From Rheinheimera riviphila (GTDB lineage Bacteria > Pseudomonadota > Gammaproteobacteria > Enterobacterales > Alteromonadaceae), in assembly GCF_004005945.1 (NCBI RefSeq), contig NZ_SACS01000017.1, forward strand, positions 55,849-119,848: DNA of 64,000 nucleotides, given 5' to 3'. Each line of letters starts with the position of its first letter. Positions within the stretch are counted from its first letter, which is position 1. The notes beneath the pieces are model-generated. The model worked only from the letters and a program-made list of their open reading frames with translations. It did not search any database and was not told the origin of the DNA. The translations under genes and the position numbers were made by a program. This document shows, piece by piece, positions 34,765-43,579 of the stretch.

Positions 34765-35595
34765 TTGAATAAAGAGCTGCATGACAGTGAATATAAGTTG
34801 TTCCGGGACTTTCTGGAGCAGCAATGTGGCATTGTGCTGGGTGATAATAAACAGTATCTGGTTAAAAGCCGCCTCGGTCCTCTGATGTTACGGTTTAATT
34901 TGGCAAGTCTGTCAGATTTAGTCTCTAAAACACTCAGTCCCTTTGAGCGGCAACTTCGTTCCGCAGTCATCGACGCTATGACGACCAACGAGACATTGTG
35001 GTTTCGTGATACCTATCCCTATGAACTATTAAAGAAACAAATTCTTCCAGAGCTGGAAAAGGACCATCGTACCGTCAAAATTTGGTCGGCTGCCAGTTCT
35101 TCCGGGCAGGAACCTTATTCAATTGCTATGACCGGCCTTGAATATCAACAGCTTAAACCTTCAGCATTCAGCTTGGGCGTGCAAATTCTTGGCACTGATA
35201 TTTCCAATGCTATGCTCGAACATTGTCAACGTGGTGAATATGATGGTTTGGCCTTGTCTCGGGGATTATCCCCAGAGCGGCGGAGTAAGTTTTTTGAAGA
35301 CAGCGGAAATGGCATGATGCGGGTAAAAGATCCCATTCGGAAGAATGTGTCGTTTCGTCATTTAAATTTGCTCGACAGCTATACCTTACTGGGTAAATTT
35401 GACATTATTTTTTGCCGTAACGTGTTGATTTACTTCTCGCCTGAAGTCAAAGCAAAAATTATCCGTCAATTTGCGCAAGCGTTAAATCCACGTGGTTATT
35501 TGTTTTTGGGCGCTTCTGAATCCTTATCCAGCATTAATACCGATTTTGAAATGATCCGGTGTAACCCCGGCATTATCTATCGCCGCAAGACCTGA
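34765..35595 (+). CDS. cheR: Chemoreceptor methyltransferase CheR
   Basis: 276 residues: a CheR N-terminal helical domain (about 5-60) and a SAM-binding methyltransferase domain with the EPYSIAM motif, GTDIS and the CRNVLIYF block. CheR methylates glutamates of chemoreceptors. The start is the TTG at 34765: no ATG or GTG is available between it and the in-frame stop at 34741, and the protein then begins as in relatives (NKELHDSEYKLF). It follows cheV by 17 bases and precedes the flgB operon. Confidence 0.92.
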   Translation: MNKELHDSEYKLFRDFLEQQCGIVLGDNKQYLVKSRLGPLMLRFNLASLSDLVSKTLSPFERQLRSAVIDAMTTNETLWFRDTYPYELLKKQILPELEKDHRTVKIWSAASSSGQEPYSIAMTGLEYQQLKPSAFSLGVQILGTDISNAMLEHCQRGEYDGLALSRGLSPERRSKFFEDSGNGMMRVKDPIRKNVSFRHLNLLDSYTLLGKFDIIFCRNVLIYFSPEVKAKIIRQFAQALNPRGYLFLGASESLSSINTDFEMIRCNPGIIYRRKT

Positions 35596-35660
35596 TTAGC
35601 CCGCAGCGAAAAGTTTGCTTTTCATCGAACATTTTTCTTTTCAAAAGCCTTTATAACTAT

Positions 35661-35676
35661 TGGCCTGAGTTTTGCT
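35661..35676 (+). promoter_or_regulatory. Sigma-54 promoter of the flgB operon
   Basis: TGGCCTGAGTTTTGCT fits TGGCAC-N5-TTGCW apart from two bases of the -24 box, with exact GG/GC spacing. It lies about 38 bases upstream of flgB. In Vibrio this operon is driven by RpoN with FlrC. Confidence 0.75.
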
Positions 35677-35713
35677 AATAATTCTTATCGAGATTCGACG
35701 AGAGTGCAGCAAC

Positions 35714-36112
35714 ATGGCAATTAGTTTTGAAAAGGCGTTTGGTCTTCACCCCGAAGGTATGCTCCTAAGAGAGAAGCGCTCAGCGATATTGGCAGACAAT
35801 ATCGCCAATGCCGATACGCCGGGCTACAAAGCCAAAGATTTGGATTTTGGTACAGCGCTGGCGAATGCGCAGTCCAGGCAATCTTCTTCTATCAGCCGCA
35901 CTCATGAAAAACACTTTCAGATCTCCACCGATATGCAACAGGAAGTGAAATTCCGCAATGTCGAACAAACGGATACCGGCGATGGGAACAGCGTAGATAT
36001 TCATCGCGAGCGTAATGCCTTTAGCCAAAACAGCATGGAATATCAGGCGTCATTGAATTTTTTAAATAGCAAAATCAGCGGCTTGAAAAAAGCTGTTGGA
36101 GGGCAATCCTAA
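35714..36112 (+). CDS. flgB: Flagellar proximal rod protein FlgB
   Basis: 132 residues from the ATG at 35714 (MAISFEKAFG); an upstream start at 35672 would lie inside the promoter. It has the rod-protein motif RSAILADNIANADTPGYKAKD and the C-terminal helix found in all axial proteins. FlgB forms part of the proximal rod, exported through the flagellar type III gate. Its stop overlaps the flgC start (TAATG), so the two are coupled. Confidence 0.95.
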   Translation: MAISFEKAFGLHPEGMLLREKRSAILADNIANADTPGYKAKDLDFGTALANAQSRQSSSISRTHEKHFQISTDMQQEVKFRNVEQTDTGDGNSVDIHRERNAFSQNSMEYQASLNFLNSKISGLKKAVGGQS

Positions 36113-36525
36113 TGAGTTTATATCGGGTTTTTGATATAGCCGGCAGCGGACTTACAGCACAAGCGCTGCGATTAAATACAACCGCCAGTAATATTGCCAA
36201 TGCGAATACCGTGAGTAGCAGCATTGATCAAACGTATCGGGGCAGGCATCCGGTATTCGCTGCTGAATTTGACCGGGCCAAAGCAGAGCAGGGCGCTGGT
36301 GTAAAAGTGATGGGTATCGTGGAGAGTGATGCGCCCTTGACCACTGAATACAATCCAAGTCATCCATTAGCTGATGAAAAAGGCTTTATCTACAAACCGA
36401 ATGTCAATGTGATGGAAGAGATGGCAAACATGATTTCTGCCAGTCGCTCCTACGATGCCAATGTTCAGGTTGCTGATGCTGCAAAACAGATGCTTAGTCG
36501 TACTTTGACCCTTGGCCAACGATAA
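36112..36525 (+). CDS. flgC: Flagellar proximal rod protein FlgC
   Basis: 137 residues with the axial-protein N-terminus SGLTAQALRLNTTASNIANANT and the C-terminal NVMEEMANMISASRSYDANVQ block, both characteristic of FlgC. It stacks with FlgB and FlgF in the proximal rod. Translationally coupled to flgB and followed by flgD after ten bases. Confidence 0.95.
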   Translation: MSLYRVFDIAGSGLTAQALRLNTTASNIANANTVSSSIDQTYRGRHPVFAAEFDRAKAEQGAGVKVMGIVESDAPLTTEYNPSHPLADEKGFIYKPNVNVMEEMANMISASRSYDANVQVADAAKQMLSRTLTLGQR

Positions 36526-36535
36526 GGAGTAAATC

Positions 36536-37231
36536 ATGTCGACTATTAATTCAACGACGACGCCAAGCTACGTTGATAGCCTTAAGCAAGGAACGGCGAA
36601 GGAGAAGACCGATGCCGAAAAAGCCGGGGCGTTAACCCAATCCGATTTTTTTGCACTGCTAACTCAACAACTGGCTTTTCAGGACCCCACCAAACCGGTT
36701 GAAAACGACCAGATGATTGCGCAAATGACCAGTTTTACTATGGCCGATGGCATCAGTTCGTTGAATAACAATTTTAAAGATTTTGCAGCGAGTATGAATT
36801 CAAATCAGGCGCTACAGGCATCAAGTCTGGTCGGTAGAAATGTGCTGGTGAATTCAGACAAACTGGTGTTTGACGGTGTCAACGAGGCTGTCGGGTCGGC
36901 AGAGGTTCCGGCAAATACCTCCAGTTTAACCGTCAAAGTCTATAACGCCGCCGGCGAGCTGGTACGTTCAGCGCCAGCTGTCGAGCCGCCTGCAGGGAAA
37001 TTTGATTACGTCTGGGATGGTAAAGATAACAACGGCGCCGTTTTAAAAGGTGGCCTTTACACGGTGAAGGTTGAAGCCGAAGTTGCAGGTGAAAACCAGG
37101 CGTTAAAAACCTCTACTTATGTACCGGTGACCAGCGTCACTCTTGGAAAATCGACTGGCGACATGACCCTGAATTTATATGGTCTTGGCGCCAAAAAACT
37201 GTCAGACATTTTGGAAATTGCTGCAGGCTGA
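36536..37231 (+). CDS. flgD: Hook scaffold (cap) protein FlgD
   Basis: 231 residues: N-terminal export region (1-30), the conserved FlgD block LTQSDFFALLTQQLAFQDPTKP, then an Ig-like and tudor-like C-terminal part with the VWDGKDNNG motif. FlgD caps the growing hook and is discarded before filament assembly. Start ATG has AAGGAG upstream. Sits between flgC and flgE in the standard order. Confidence 0.95.
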   Translation: MSTINSTTTPSYVDSLKQGTAKEKTDAEKAGALTQSDFFALLTQQLAFQDPTKPVENDQMIAQMTSFTMADGISSLNNNFKDFAASMNSNQALQASSLVGRNVLVNSDKLVFDGVNEAVGSAEVPANTSSLTVKVYNAAGELVRSAPAVEPPAGKFDYVWDGKDNNGAVLKGGLYTVKVEAEVAGENQALKTSTYVPVTSVTLGKSTGDMTLNLYGLGAKKLSDILEIAAG

Positions 37232-37252
37232 TGCTTGTGAATGAGGTGAACT

Positions 37253-38581
37253 ATGAGTTTTAACATTGCTTTAAGTGGTTTAGCTGCCGCACAAAAAGAT
37301 TTGGATACAACTGCCAATAACATTGCGAACGTCAATACAACAGGTTTCAAAGAGTCCAGAGCTGAATTCGCTGATGTGTACGCAGGTTCAATCTTTTCAC
37401 CAGGTCGTACCAAAGTCGGTGATGGTGTGGCAACTTCTCAAGTTGCTCAGCAATTTAGCCAGGGCGCATTAAAATTCACTAGTAACTCTCTGGATATGGC
37501 AATCACCGGTGATGGCTTTTTTGCTTTGACTCCTGATTTAGCATCTAAAGATTTAACTTACACCCGCGCCGGTGCTTTTAAACTGAGCAAAGACAATTTT
37601 GTAGTCGACAACAACGGCAATTTCTTGCAGGGATACCCGGTTGATCCAAGTACCGGCTCTGCCAGTTCGATCAGTTTAAGTACCACCAAGCCTATCCAAA
37701 TCCCTAGTACTGCTGGTGCTCCACGTTCAACGCAAAACGTCTATTTGACGATGAATTTAAATGCGACGCAGATGCCGGTGACTATACCACTGCCGGTTTT
37801 TAACCCACTTGATAAAGCCACATATAATGCAGGCGCAACAACCTCAACGACGGTTTACGACAGCTTGGGTGAGCCGCATATTTTATCGTTTTATTTTCGC
37901 AGAACCGCAACGGCTACAGATAACAACTGGGAAGTATACGGTGTCTTTGATGACAAAACGGCAATACCGCCAGCAGCAGGCGCCTATTTTGGACCGGTAA
38001 CGCTGGATTTTGATGCTAATGGTGTGCCGACATTACCGACGGCGACTTCTCTTCCTGATTTAGTATTACCGCAGGCTGTCATAAATACTCCTGCCTACCT
38101 GACCAACGGTGCTCAATTTACCAGCGCCTTGACGGTAAACTTCGGTAACGCCGCTGGCACCAATTTCCCAACGCAATATTCCAGCAAGTTTGAAATTGGT
38201 TCGTTAAGTCAAGACGGTACCACAGTGGGACGATTGACCAGTATTGATATTGATGCTGCAGGCAAAGTAATGGCGAGTTATAGCAACGGCGATCAGACAT
38301 TCCTTTCGCAGATAACCTTAGCGAAGTTTGCCAACCCGCAGGGTCTTACACAAGCCGGAAATACAGCTTGGAAAGCGAGTTTGCGGTCAGGTGAAGCGTT
38401 GGCTGGCGAGGCGAATAGCGGAACTTTGGGTTCGATAAACTCTTCTGCGCTTGAATCGTCAAACGTCAACCTTACGAATGAGCTGGTTGACTTGATTGCA
38501 GCACAGCGGAACTTCCAGGCCAACTCGCGGGCACTTGAAGTCAATAGTTCGCTGCAGCAAACAGTGCTGCAGATACGGTAA
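37253..38581 (+). CDS. flgE: Flagellar hook protein FlgE
   Basis: 442 residues with the axial N-terminus (SFNIALSGLAAAQKDLDTTANNIANVNTTGFK), hook domains D1/D2 containing the GDGFFAL block, and the C-terminal LTNELVDLIAAQRNFQANSRALEV helix. FlgE polymerises into the hook. A strong terminator follows, so flgBCDE forms one unit separate from flgFGHIJ. Length is close to that of Vibrio FlgE. Confidence 0.95.
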   Translation: MSFNIALSGLAAAQKDLDTTANNIANVNTTGFKESRAEFADVYAGSIFSPGRTKVGDGVATSQVAQQFSQGALKFTSNSLDMAITGDGFFALTPDLASKDLTYTRAGAFKLSKDNFVVDNNGNFLQGYPVDPSTGSASSISLSTTKPIQIPSTAGAPRSTQNVYLTMNLNATQMPVTIPLPVFNPLDKATYNAGATTSTTVYDSLGEPHILSFYFRRTATATDNNWEVYGVFDDKTAIPPAAGAYFGPVTLDFDANGVPTLPTATSLPDLVLPQAVINTPAYLTNGAQFTSALTVNFGNAAGTNFPTQYSSKFEIGSLSQDGTTVGRLTSIDIDAAGKVMASYSNGDQTFLSQITLAKFANPQGLTQAGNTAWKASLRSGEALAGEANSGTLGSINSSALESSNVNLTNELVDLIAAQRNFQANSRALEVNSSLQQTVLQIR

Positions 38582-38601
38582 CTTCAGTTTATTGACCTTT
38601 G

Positions 38602-38626
38602 AAAACCACCTGCGGGTGGTTTTTTT
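38602..38626 (+). terminator. Terminator after flgE
   Basis: AAAACCACC pairs with GGTGGTTTT around TGCG, followed by TTT. The stem ends 20 bases after the flgE stop and closes the flgBCDE unit. The 225 bases from here to flgF hold only the sigma-54 promoter. Confidence 0.9.
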
Positions 38627-38777
38627 ATGGTTGCGCGATCGCACCTGTAATCGCTGTTAGTTTCAGCGCACTCTCAAATTTCTACTTCGATAAATTTTTT
38701 ATTAACTATCTGAATTTAAATAAATATACCTAGCGTTTTAATAGCATCTGCCACGATAAATTTATCTGTTCTGGATC

Positions 38778-38793
38778 TGGCACCATTGTTGCT
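38778..38793 (+). promoter_or_regulatory. Sigma-54 promoter of the flgF operon
   Basis: TGGCACCATTGTTGCT is an exact match to TGGCAC-N5-TTGCW. It lies 60 bases upstream of flgF, after the flgE terminator. Confidence 0.88.
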
Positions 38794-38852
38794 TAATAGC
38801 TGTTATCAGTAGCTAAAAGCAGGCACAACGCCTGTGGTAGCGGGAGCAGCAG

Positions 38853-39596
38853 ATGGACCACTTACTTTACATCGCGATGAGCGGCGCCAAAGAGAATATG
38901 AATGCGCTGGCCGTGCGGGCGAATAACCTCGCCAACGCCAATACCAATGGCTTTAAAGCAGATTTAGAGCAAGCGCGTTCGATGCAGGCGTTTGGTGATG
39001 GCCAACCAAGCCGGGTTTTTGCATTGACCGAAATGCCAAGTCAGAATTTTGACGCCGGTGAAATTAAAATCACCGAGAATGAGCTTGATGTGGCCATTCA
39101 GGGCGATGGCTGGTTTGCGGTTGAAGATGCAAATGGTCAGGAAGCATATACCCGTAGTGGCAATCTGAAAATCAGTGTTGACGGTTTTTTGCAGACTGCA
39201 TCCGGTTTGAATGTGTTAAGCGATGGTGGTCCGGTGCAATTGCCAGTGCCGCTTTCGAAAATTGATATCGCGGCCGATGGTAGCATTCAGGCGGTACCAC
39301 AAGGCGCTCCGGCGACGGCGATGGTCGAAGTGGGGCGGATCAAGCTGGTCAAGCCGGAAAATCCGGACGTGTTTAAAGGCAACGACGGTTTATTCCGTCG
39401 AAAAGATGGCGCAGTTGCAGAACCAGATGCCAGTGTCAATTTATTAAGTGGTGCACTCGAAGGCAGTAACGTCAATGCTGTTGGCGAGATGACGTACCTG
39501 ATTAGTTTGCAGAAACAATTTGAATTACAAGTAAAAATGATGAAAACCGCTGAAGAGATGGATCGTCAGCAAAACCAGCTTTTACGCATCATCTAG
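38853..39596 (+). CDS. flgF: Flagellar proximal rod protein FlgF
   Basis: 247 residues. The N-terminal axial block (AMSGAKENMNALAVRANNLANANTNGFKAD), the internal VAIQGDGWFAVED motif and the C-terminal SNVNAVGEMTYLISLQKQFE helix identify it as FlgF. It joins the proximal rod to the FlgG distal rod. First gene of flgFGHIJ, downstream of an exact sigma-54 promoter. Confidence 0.95.
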   Translation: MDHLLYIAMSGAKENMNALAVRANNLANANTNGFKADLEQARSMQAFGDGQPSRVFALTEMPSQNFDAGEIKITENELDVAIQGDGWFAVEDANGQEAYTRSGNLKISVDGFLQTASGLNVLSDGGPVQLPVPLSKIDIAADGSIQAVPQGAPATAMVEVGRIKLVKPENPDVFKGNDGLFRRKDGAVAEPDASVNLLSGALEGSNVNAVGEMTYLISLQKQFELQVKMMKTAEEMDRQQNQLLRII

Positions 39597-39619
39597 AGCA
39601 TTAAGCTCAGGAGGACACC

Positions 39620-40408
39620 ATGCATCCAGCTCTTTGGATCAGCAAAACCGGTTTAGACGCCAAACAGCGTGATATTTCCGTGATATCAAATAATCTGGCC
39701 AACGCCAGTACAGTCGGCTACAAGAAAAGCCGTGCTGTGTTCGAAGATTTGTTGTACCAGAACGTCAATCAGCCAGGTGGCCGCTCGTCACAAAACTCAG
39801 AGTTACCCAATGGTCTGATGCTTGGTGCCGGTACCAAAGTGGTGGCGACGCAGAAAAACTTCACCCAGGGCAATCACATGACAACCGACAATGCGTTGGA
39901 CGTGATGATCCAGGGATCTGGCTTTTTCGAAGTTCTGATGCCGGACGGTAGTATTTCGTATAGCCGCAACGGCCAGTTTACCACCGATAGCGAAGGCAAC
40001 CTGGTGACGTCTGGTGCAGGATATCAAATCCAGCCAACCATTACCGTGCCACCTGAAGCAACTGACATTAACATTTCTCAGGATGGTGAAGTGTCGGTGA
40101 AATTGCCGGGGCAGGCAGAAAATGCGGTACTTGGGCAGTTGATTGTGACGAACTTTATTAATCCGGCTGGCCTTGAGCCAATTGGACAGAACTTATTCCG
40201 CCAAACCGGGGCCAGTGGTGATCCGGTGCAGGGGGTACCTGGCCTTGAAGGGATTGGCTATATAGTGCAGGGCGCGCTGGAATCTTCTAACGTCAATGTC
40301 ACTGAAGAACTGGTCGGTTTAATTGAAAGTCAGCGGGTATATGAAATGAATTCGAAAGTCATTTCAGCAGTTGATCAGATGCTCAGTTTCGCCATTCAGC
40401 AACTGTAA
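39620..40408 (+). CDS. flgG: Flagellar distal rod protein FlgG
   Basis: 262 residues, the standard FlgG length. It starts MHPALWISKTGLDAKQRDIS, close to the family consensus, and contains the distal-rod segment NVNQPGGRSSQNSELPNGL, the GSGFFEVLMPDG block and the C-terminal NVTEELVGLIESQRVYEMNSK helix. It forms the rod that passes the P and L rings encoded just downstream. SD is AGGAGG. Confidence 0.96.
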   Translation: MHPALWISKTGLDAKQRDISVISNNLANASTVGYKKSRAVFEDLLYQNVNQPGGRSSQNSELPNGLMLGAGTKVVATQKNFTQGNHMTTDNALDVMIQGSGFFEVLMPDGSISYSRNGQFTTDSEGNLVTSGAGYQIQPTITVPPEATDINISQDGEVSVKLPGQAENAVLGQLIVTNFINPAGLEPIGQNLFRQTGASGDPVQGVPGLEGIGYIVQGALESSNVNVTEELVGLIESQRVYEMNSKVISAVDQMLSFAIQQL

Positions 40409-40424
40409 CGGCGAGGAGGTTGTT

Positions 40425-41102
40425 ATGCGTCTTGTTATTGCTTTGTTCGCATTGTGTTTAATGCAAGGATGCGCCAGTTATGTGCCGGAAGCGTTTCCGG
40501 ATGACCCGGCGTTTGCGCCGTTGCCGCCAGAGCCTGAGCCGCAACCTGTGCTACAAACCGGTAGTTTGTTTGCTGCGGGGATGTCAAACGGGCTGTATTC
40601 CGATAATAAAGCGCGGCGCGAAGGCGATATTATTACCGTGGTGCTGCGGGAAAATACCCAGGCATCAAAAAAGGCTAAAACTGAGTTTGGGAAAGACAGT
40701 TCGAATTCTATTGACCCAATGGTTGGTTTAGATGGACGAAATGTCAGTATTGCTGGCAATGCATTGCAATTAGGGATCAATTCCAGCAGCGATTTTAAGG
40801 GCGATTCTAAAGCGGATCAGAGTAATAGTCTGACCGGCGATATCTCCGTCAACGTGCTGCGGGTGATGGCCAATGGCAATCTGGTGATCCGCGGTGAAAA
40901 ATGGCTGACGCTCAACACCGGTAAAGAATATATCCGGTTAACCGGGGTGATCCGGCCGGAAGATATCGATGCAAAAAATACTGTGGAATCAAGCAAAATT
41001 GCCAATGCCCGGATTGAATACAGCGGCACAGGCGCAACTCATGGCGGACAGGGGCCCGGTTGGCTCAGTCGGTTTTTCTCTACTGTGCTGTGGCCGTTTT
41101 AG
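40425..41102 (+). CDS. flgH: Flagellar L-ring lipoprotein FlgH
   Basis: 225 residues from the ATG at 40425, which has a perfect GAGGAGG; earlier in-frame codons overlap flgG. Lipobox ends at Cys16 (LMQGC). The FlgH body shows GSLFAAGMSNGLYSDNKARREGD, VLRVMANGNLVIRGEKW and the C-terminal GGQGPGWLSRFF. FlgH forms the outer-membrane L ring. Confidence 0.95.
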   Translation: MRLVIALFALCLMQGCASYVPEAFPDDPAFAPLPPEPEPQPVLQTGSLFAAGMSNGLYSDNKARREGDIITVVLRENTQASKKAKTEFGKDSSNSIDPMVGLDGRNVSIAGNALQLGINSSSDFKGDSKADQSNSLTGDISVNVLRVMANGNLVIRGEKWLTLNTGKEYIRLTGVIRPEDIDAKNTVESSKIANARIEYSGTGATHGGQGPGWLSRFFSTVLWPF

Positions 41103-41117
41103 GCTGAGGGTATTCCC

Positions 41118-42221
41118 ATGAACACAACTTCCTGGATTGCAGTATTGAGCTTGTTTGTCTGCGTTGGAAGCAGTTTTCAAGCGCAAGCGGCCAGAATTAA
41201 AGACGTCGCTTCGGTCGAAGGTGTGCGTTCGAACCAACTGGTTGGCTATGGTCTGGTGGTTGGTTTACCCGGAACCGGAGAACAAAGTCCGTTCACTGAA
41301 CAAAGTTTTAAAACCATGCTGGCCAACTTTGGCATTAATTTGCCTGCCGGTATGAAATCGCAGATTAAAAACGTCGCGGCGGTGGCTGTACATGCCGAGC
41401 TCCCGGCTTTTGCTAAACCTGGCCAGAATATTGACGTGACGGTATCCTCCGTTGGTAGCTCGAAAGGGCTGCGGGGTGGTACTTTATTGCAGACCTTCCT
41501 CAAAGGTTTGGATGGTCAGGTGTATGCGGTCGCGCAAGGCAGTCTGATTGTCAGTGGCCTAGGTGCTGAAGGTGCCGATGGCTCAAAAGTCGTGGTGAAT
41601 ACGCCAACTGTTGGCCGGGTGCCGAATGGCGGAACCGTCGAACGTGAAGTGATCACGCCTTTTGCTCAGGGCGATTACATTACCTTTAACCTCAATCGTG
41701 GGGATTTTACCACCGCCAAAAATTTGGCTGCGGCCATCAATACCTTTATTGGCGACGATACCGCACGTACGCTGGACGCACGTTCGATCCAGGTGCGTGC
41801 TCCGCGTGATGTCACGCAGCGTGTATCCTATTTATCTACGCTGGAAAATCTGACGTTTGAGCCTGCGTCCGATGCGGCGAAAATCATTATTAATTCCCGT
41901 ACCGGAACCATCGTTATTGGCAAAGAAGTGCGGTTATTCCCGGCAGCAATCACTCATGGCGGTATGACAGTTACTATTGCCGAGAATCCAACCGTCAGTC
42001 AGCCGAATCCGCTCGCTGAAGGTGAAACTGTGGTGGTGCCTAATACCATTATTGATGTGCGGCCAGACCGTTCCCGGATGTTTAAATTTGATCCGGGTAC
42101 CACGCTTGATGAATTAGTCAGCACAGTCAATGCTGTTGGAGCCGCGCCCGGTGATTTGATGGCCATTCTGGAAGCGTTAAAAGAAGCCGGTGCAATTCAT
42201 GGTGAGTTGGTGGTGATCTAA
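41118..42221 (+). CDS. flgI: Flagellar P-ring protein FlgI
   Basis: 367 residues with a signal peptide (cleavage after QAA near residue 25) and the highly conserved FlgI core: [20 protein letters not shown], the [12 protein letters not shown] stretch and the C-terminal [20 protein letters not shown]. FlgI forms the periplasmic P ring with help from FlgA at 33 kb. It is followed after one base by flgJ. Confidence 0.96.
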   Translation: MNTTSWIAVLSLFVCVGSSFQAQAARIKDVASVEGVRSNQLVGYGLVVGLPGTGEQSPFTEQSFKTMLANFGINLPAGMKSQIKNVAAVAVHAELPAFAKPGQNIDVTVSSVGSSKGLRGGTLLQTFLKGLDGQVYAVAQGSLIVSGLGAEGADGSKVVVNTPTVGRVPNGGTVEREVITPFAQGDYITFNLNRGDFTTAKNLAAAINTFIGDDTARTLDARSIQVRAPRDVTQRVSYLSTLENLTFEPASDAAKIIINSRTGTIVIGKEVRLFPAAITHGGMTVTIAENPTVSQPNPLAEGETVVVPNTIIDVRPDRSRMFKFDPGTTLDELVSTVNAVGAAPGDLMAILEALKEAGAIHGELVVI

Positions 42222-42222
42222 G

Positions 42223-43491
42223 ATGACTACACCTGATGTCAATGCCTCCTACCATGATTTGTCAAGCCTGCATCAATTGCGGGCGACAGCAAAAACGGAT
42301 GAGACAGCTGCCATCAAGCAAGCTGCGCAGCAGTTTGAGTCGGTGTTTATGGGCATGCTGATGCAAAGTATGCGTAAAGCCAATGCGTCATTTGAAGATG
42401 ACAACCCGCTCAATAGCCAGGCAACTGAATTTTTCCGCGATATGCATGACAGTCAGATGTCGGCAGAATTATCCAAAAAAGGCGCGTTGGGGCTTGCCGA
42501 TCTGATGGTGCAACAATTAGCGCCCCATCTGAGCGATACCAAAGCTGCCAGCCAAATTAGTGCGCCTTCGCGGTTTGATACGCCGAAAGTAAAAGATTTC
42601 AAACAACCGGGTGAGCAGCAACAGATGCTGGCATTGCCGGTGGCCCGTACCGGATTTCGGCAGTTAGATCCGGAGCGGATTGTCGCACCAGCACCTCAAA
42701 CAGCAAGTACCATTACAACCGCCACGTTGCCGAGTGAAATCACCAAGCTGGCGGCAGAGCATTCGCCGCAGCAAGCCGGATTAGCGCAGCAAAACATATC
42801 TCAACCTGGTGTGCAACAACTGGCGGCCGAAGTCATTTTTGGCTTGCCTGCGACTTTTTCAAAGCACCTTTCTCAATTGCCGCCGCAGTCAGTTACCGGC
42901 GCGAAACCCGTTTCAGCTGAAGTTGTAGCCTTGTCAAAGCCTACTGCACTAGCGGCAAAAGAGTCCGTCCAAAGCATTACTCCGCCTTCAGCAATCGATA
43001 CCAGTGATCCGGTGGCTTTTATTCGAAGCTTGTTACCAGCTGCTGAAAAAGCCGCAGCCAGTTTAGGGCTCGAGCCATTAGCCCTGATTGCGCAAGCTGC
43101 GTTGGAAACAGGCTGGGGACAGCGGATGTTTAAAAACGGTGCTGGTCAGAACAGCAATAATTTGTTTGGGATCAAAGCCCAAGCAAATTGGCAAGGGCAG
43201 GTTGCCGTGGTCGATACGCTGGAATATCGGGAGGGCGTGGCCCAAAAGGAAAAGGCCAGATTCCGGGCTTACGACAGCGCAGAGCAAAGTTTGCATGACT
43301 ATGTCGATTTAATTCAGTCCAATCCACGTTATCAAGGGGCATTGTCAGTCGCCAGCGACACTAAAGCCTATTTCCAGCGTCTGCAGGCAGCCGGATACGC
43401 CACCGATCCGAACTATGCGCAGAAAATATTGTCGGTATTAGACGGCAGCTCGTTTAAAGAGGTGCGAAACTTGCTAGGTAAACAGCAGTAA
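42223..43491 (+). CDS. flgJ: Rod-cap and peptidoglycan hydrolase FlgJ
   Basis: 422 residues in two domains. The N-terminal rod-cap domain (about 15-105) carries FESVFMGMLMQSMRKAN. The C-terminal glucosaminidase-type domain (about 265-410) carries the ALIAQAALETGWGQ catalytic block and SNNLFGIKA. A Gln/Ala/Pro-rich linker of about 150 residues makes it longer than the 313-residue E. coli protein. FlgJ caps the rod and opens the cell wall for it. Last gene of flgFGHIJ. Confidence 0.94.
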   Translation: MTTPDVNASYHDLSSLHQLRATAKTDETAAIKQAAQQFESVFMGMLMQSMRKANASFEDDNPLNSQATEFFRDMHDSQMSAELSKKGALGLADLMVQQLAPHLSDTKAASQISAPSRFDTPKVKDFKQPGEQQQMLALPVARTGFRQLDPERIVAPAPQTASTITTATLPSEITKLAAEHSPQQAGLAQQNISQPGVQQLAAEVIFGLPATFSKHLSQLPPQSVTGAKPVSAEVVALSKPTALAAKESVQSITPPSAIDTSDPVAFIRSLLPAAEKAAASLGLEPLALIAQAALETGWGQRMFKNGAGQNSNNLFGIKAQANWQGQVAVVDTLEYREGVAQKEKARFRAYDSAEQSLHDYVDLIQSNPRYQGALSVASDTKAYFQRLQAAGYATDPNYAQKILSVLDGSSFKEVRNLLGKQQ

Positions 43492-43579
43492 ATCATCGGT
43501 ACCGCAAAATTGATGAAATCAGTGTGTCACTCAGAGCCGTTCGCGGCAGTACGTCTTGTTGAAGTTGCAGGAGTTCACC

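Noticed and set aside
43492..43579. Possible sigma-54 or sigma-28 promoter before flgK
   Set aside because: No pair of boxes with the right spacing could be found; flgK may be read from flgJ.
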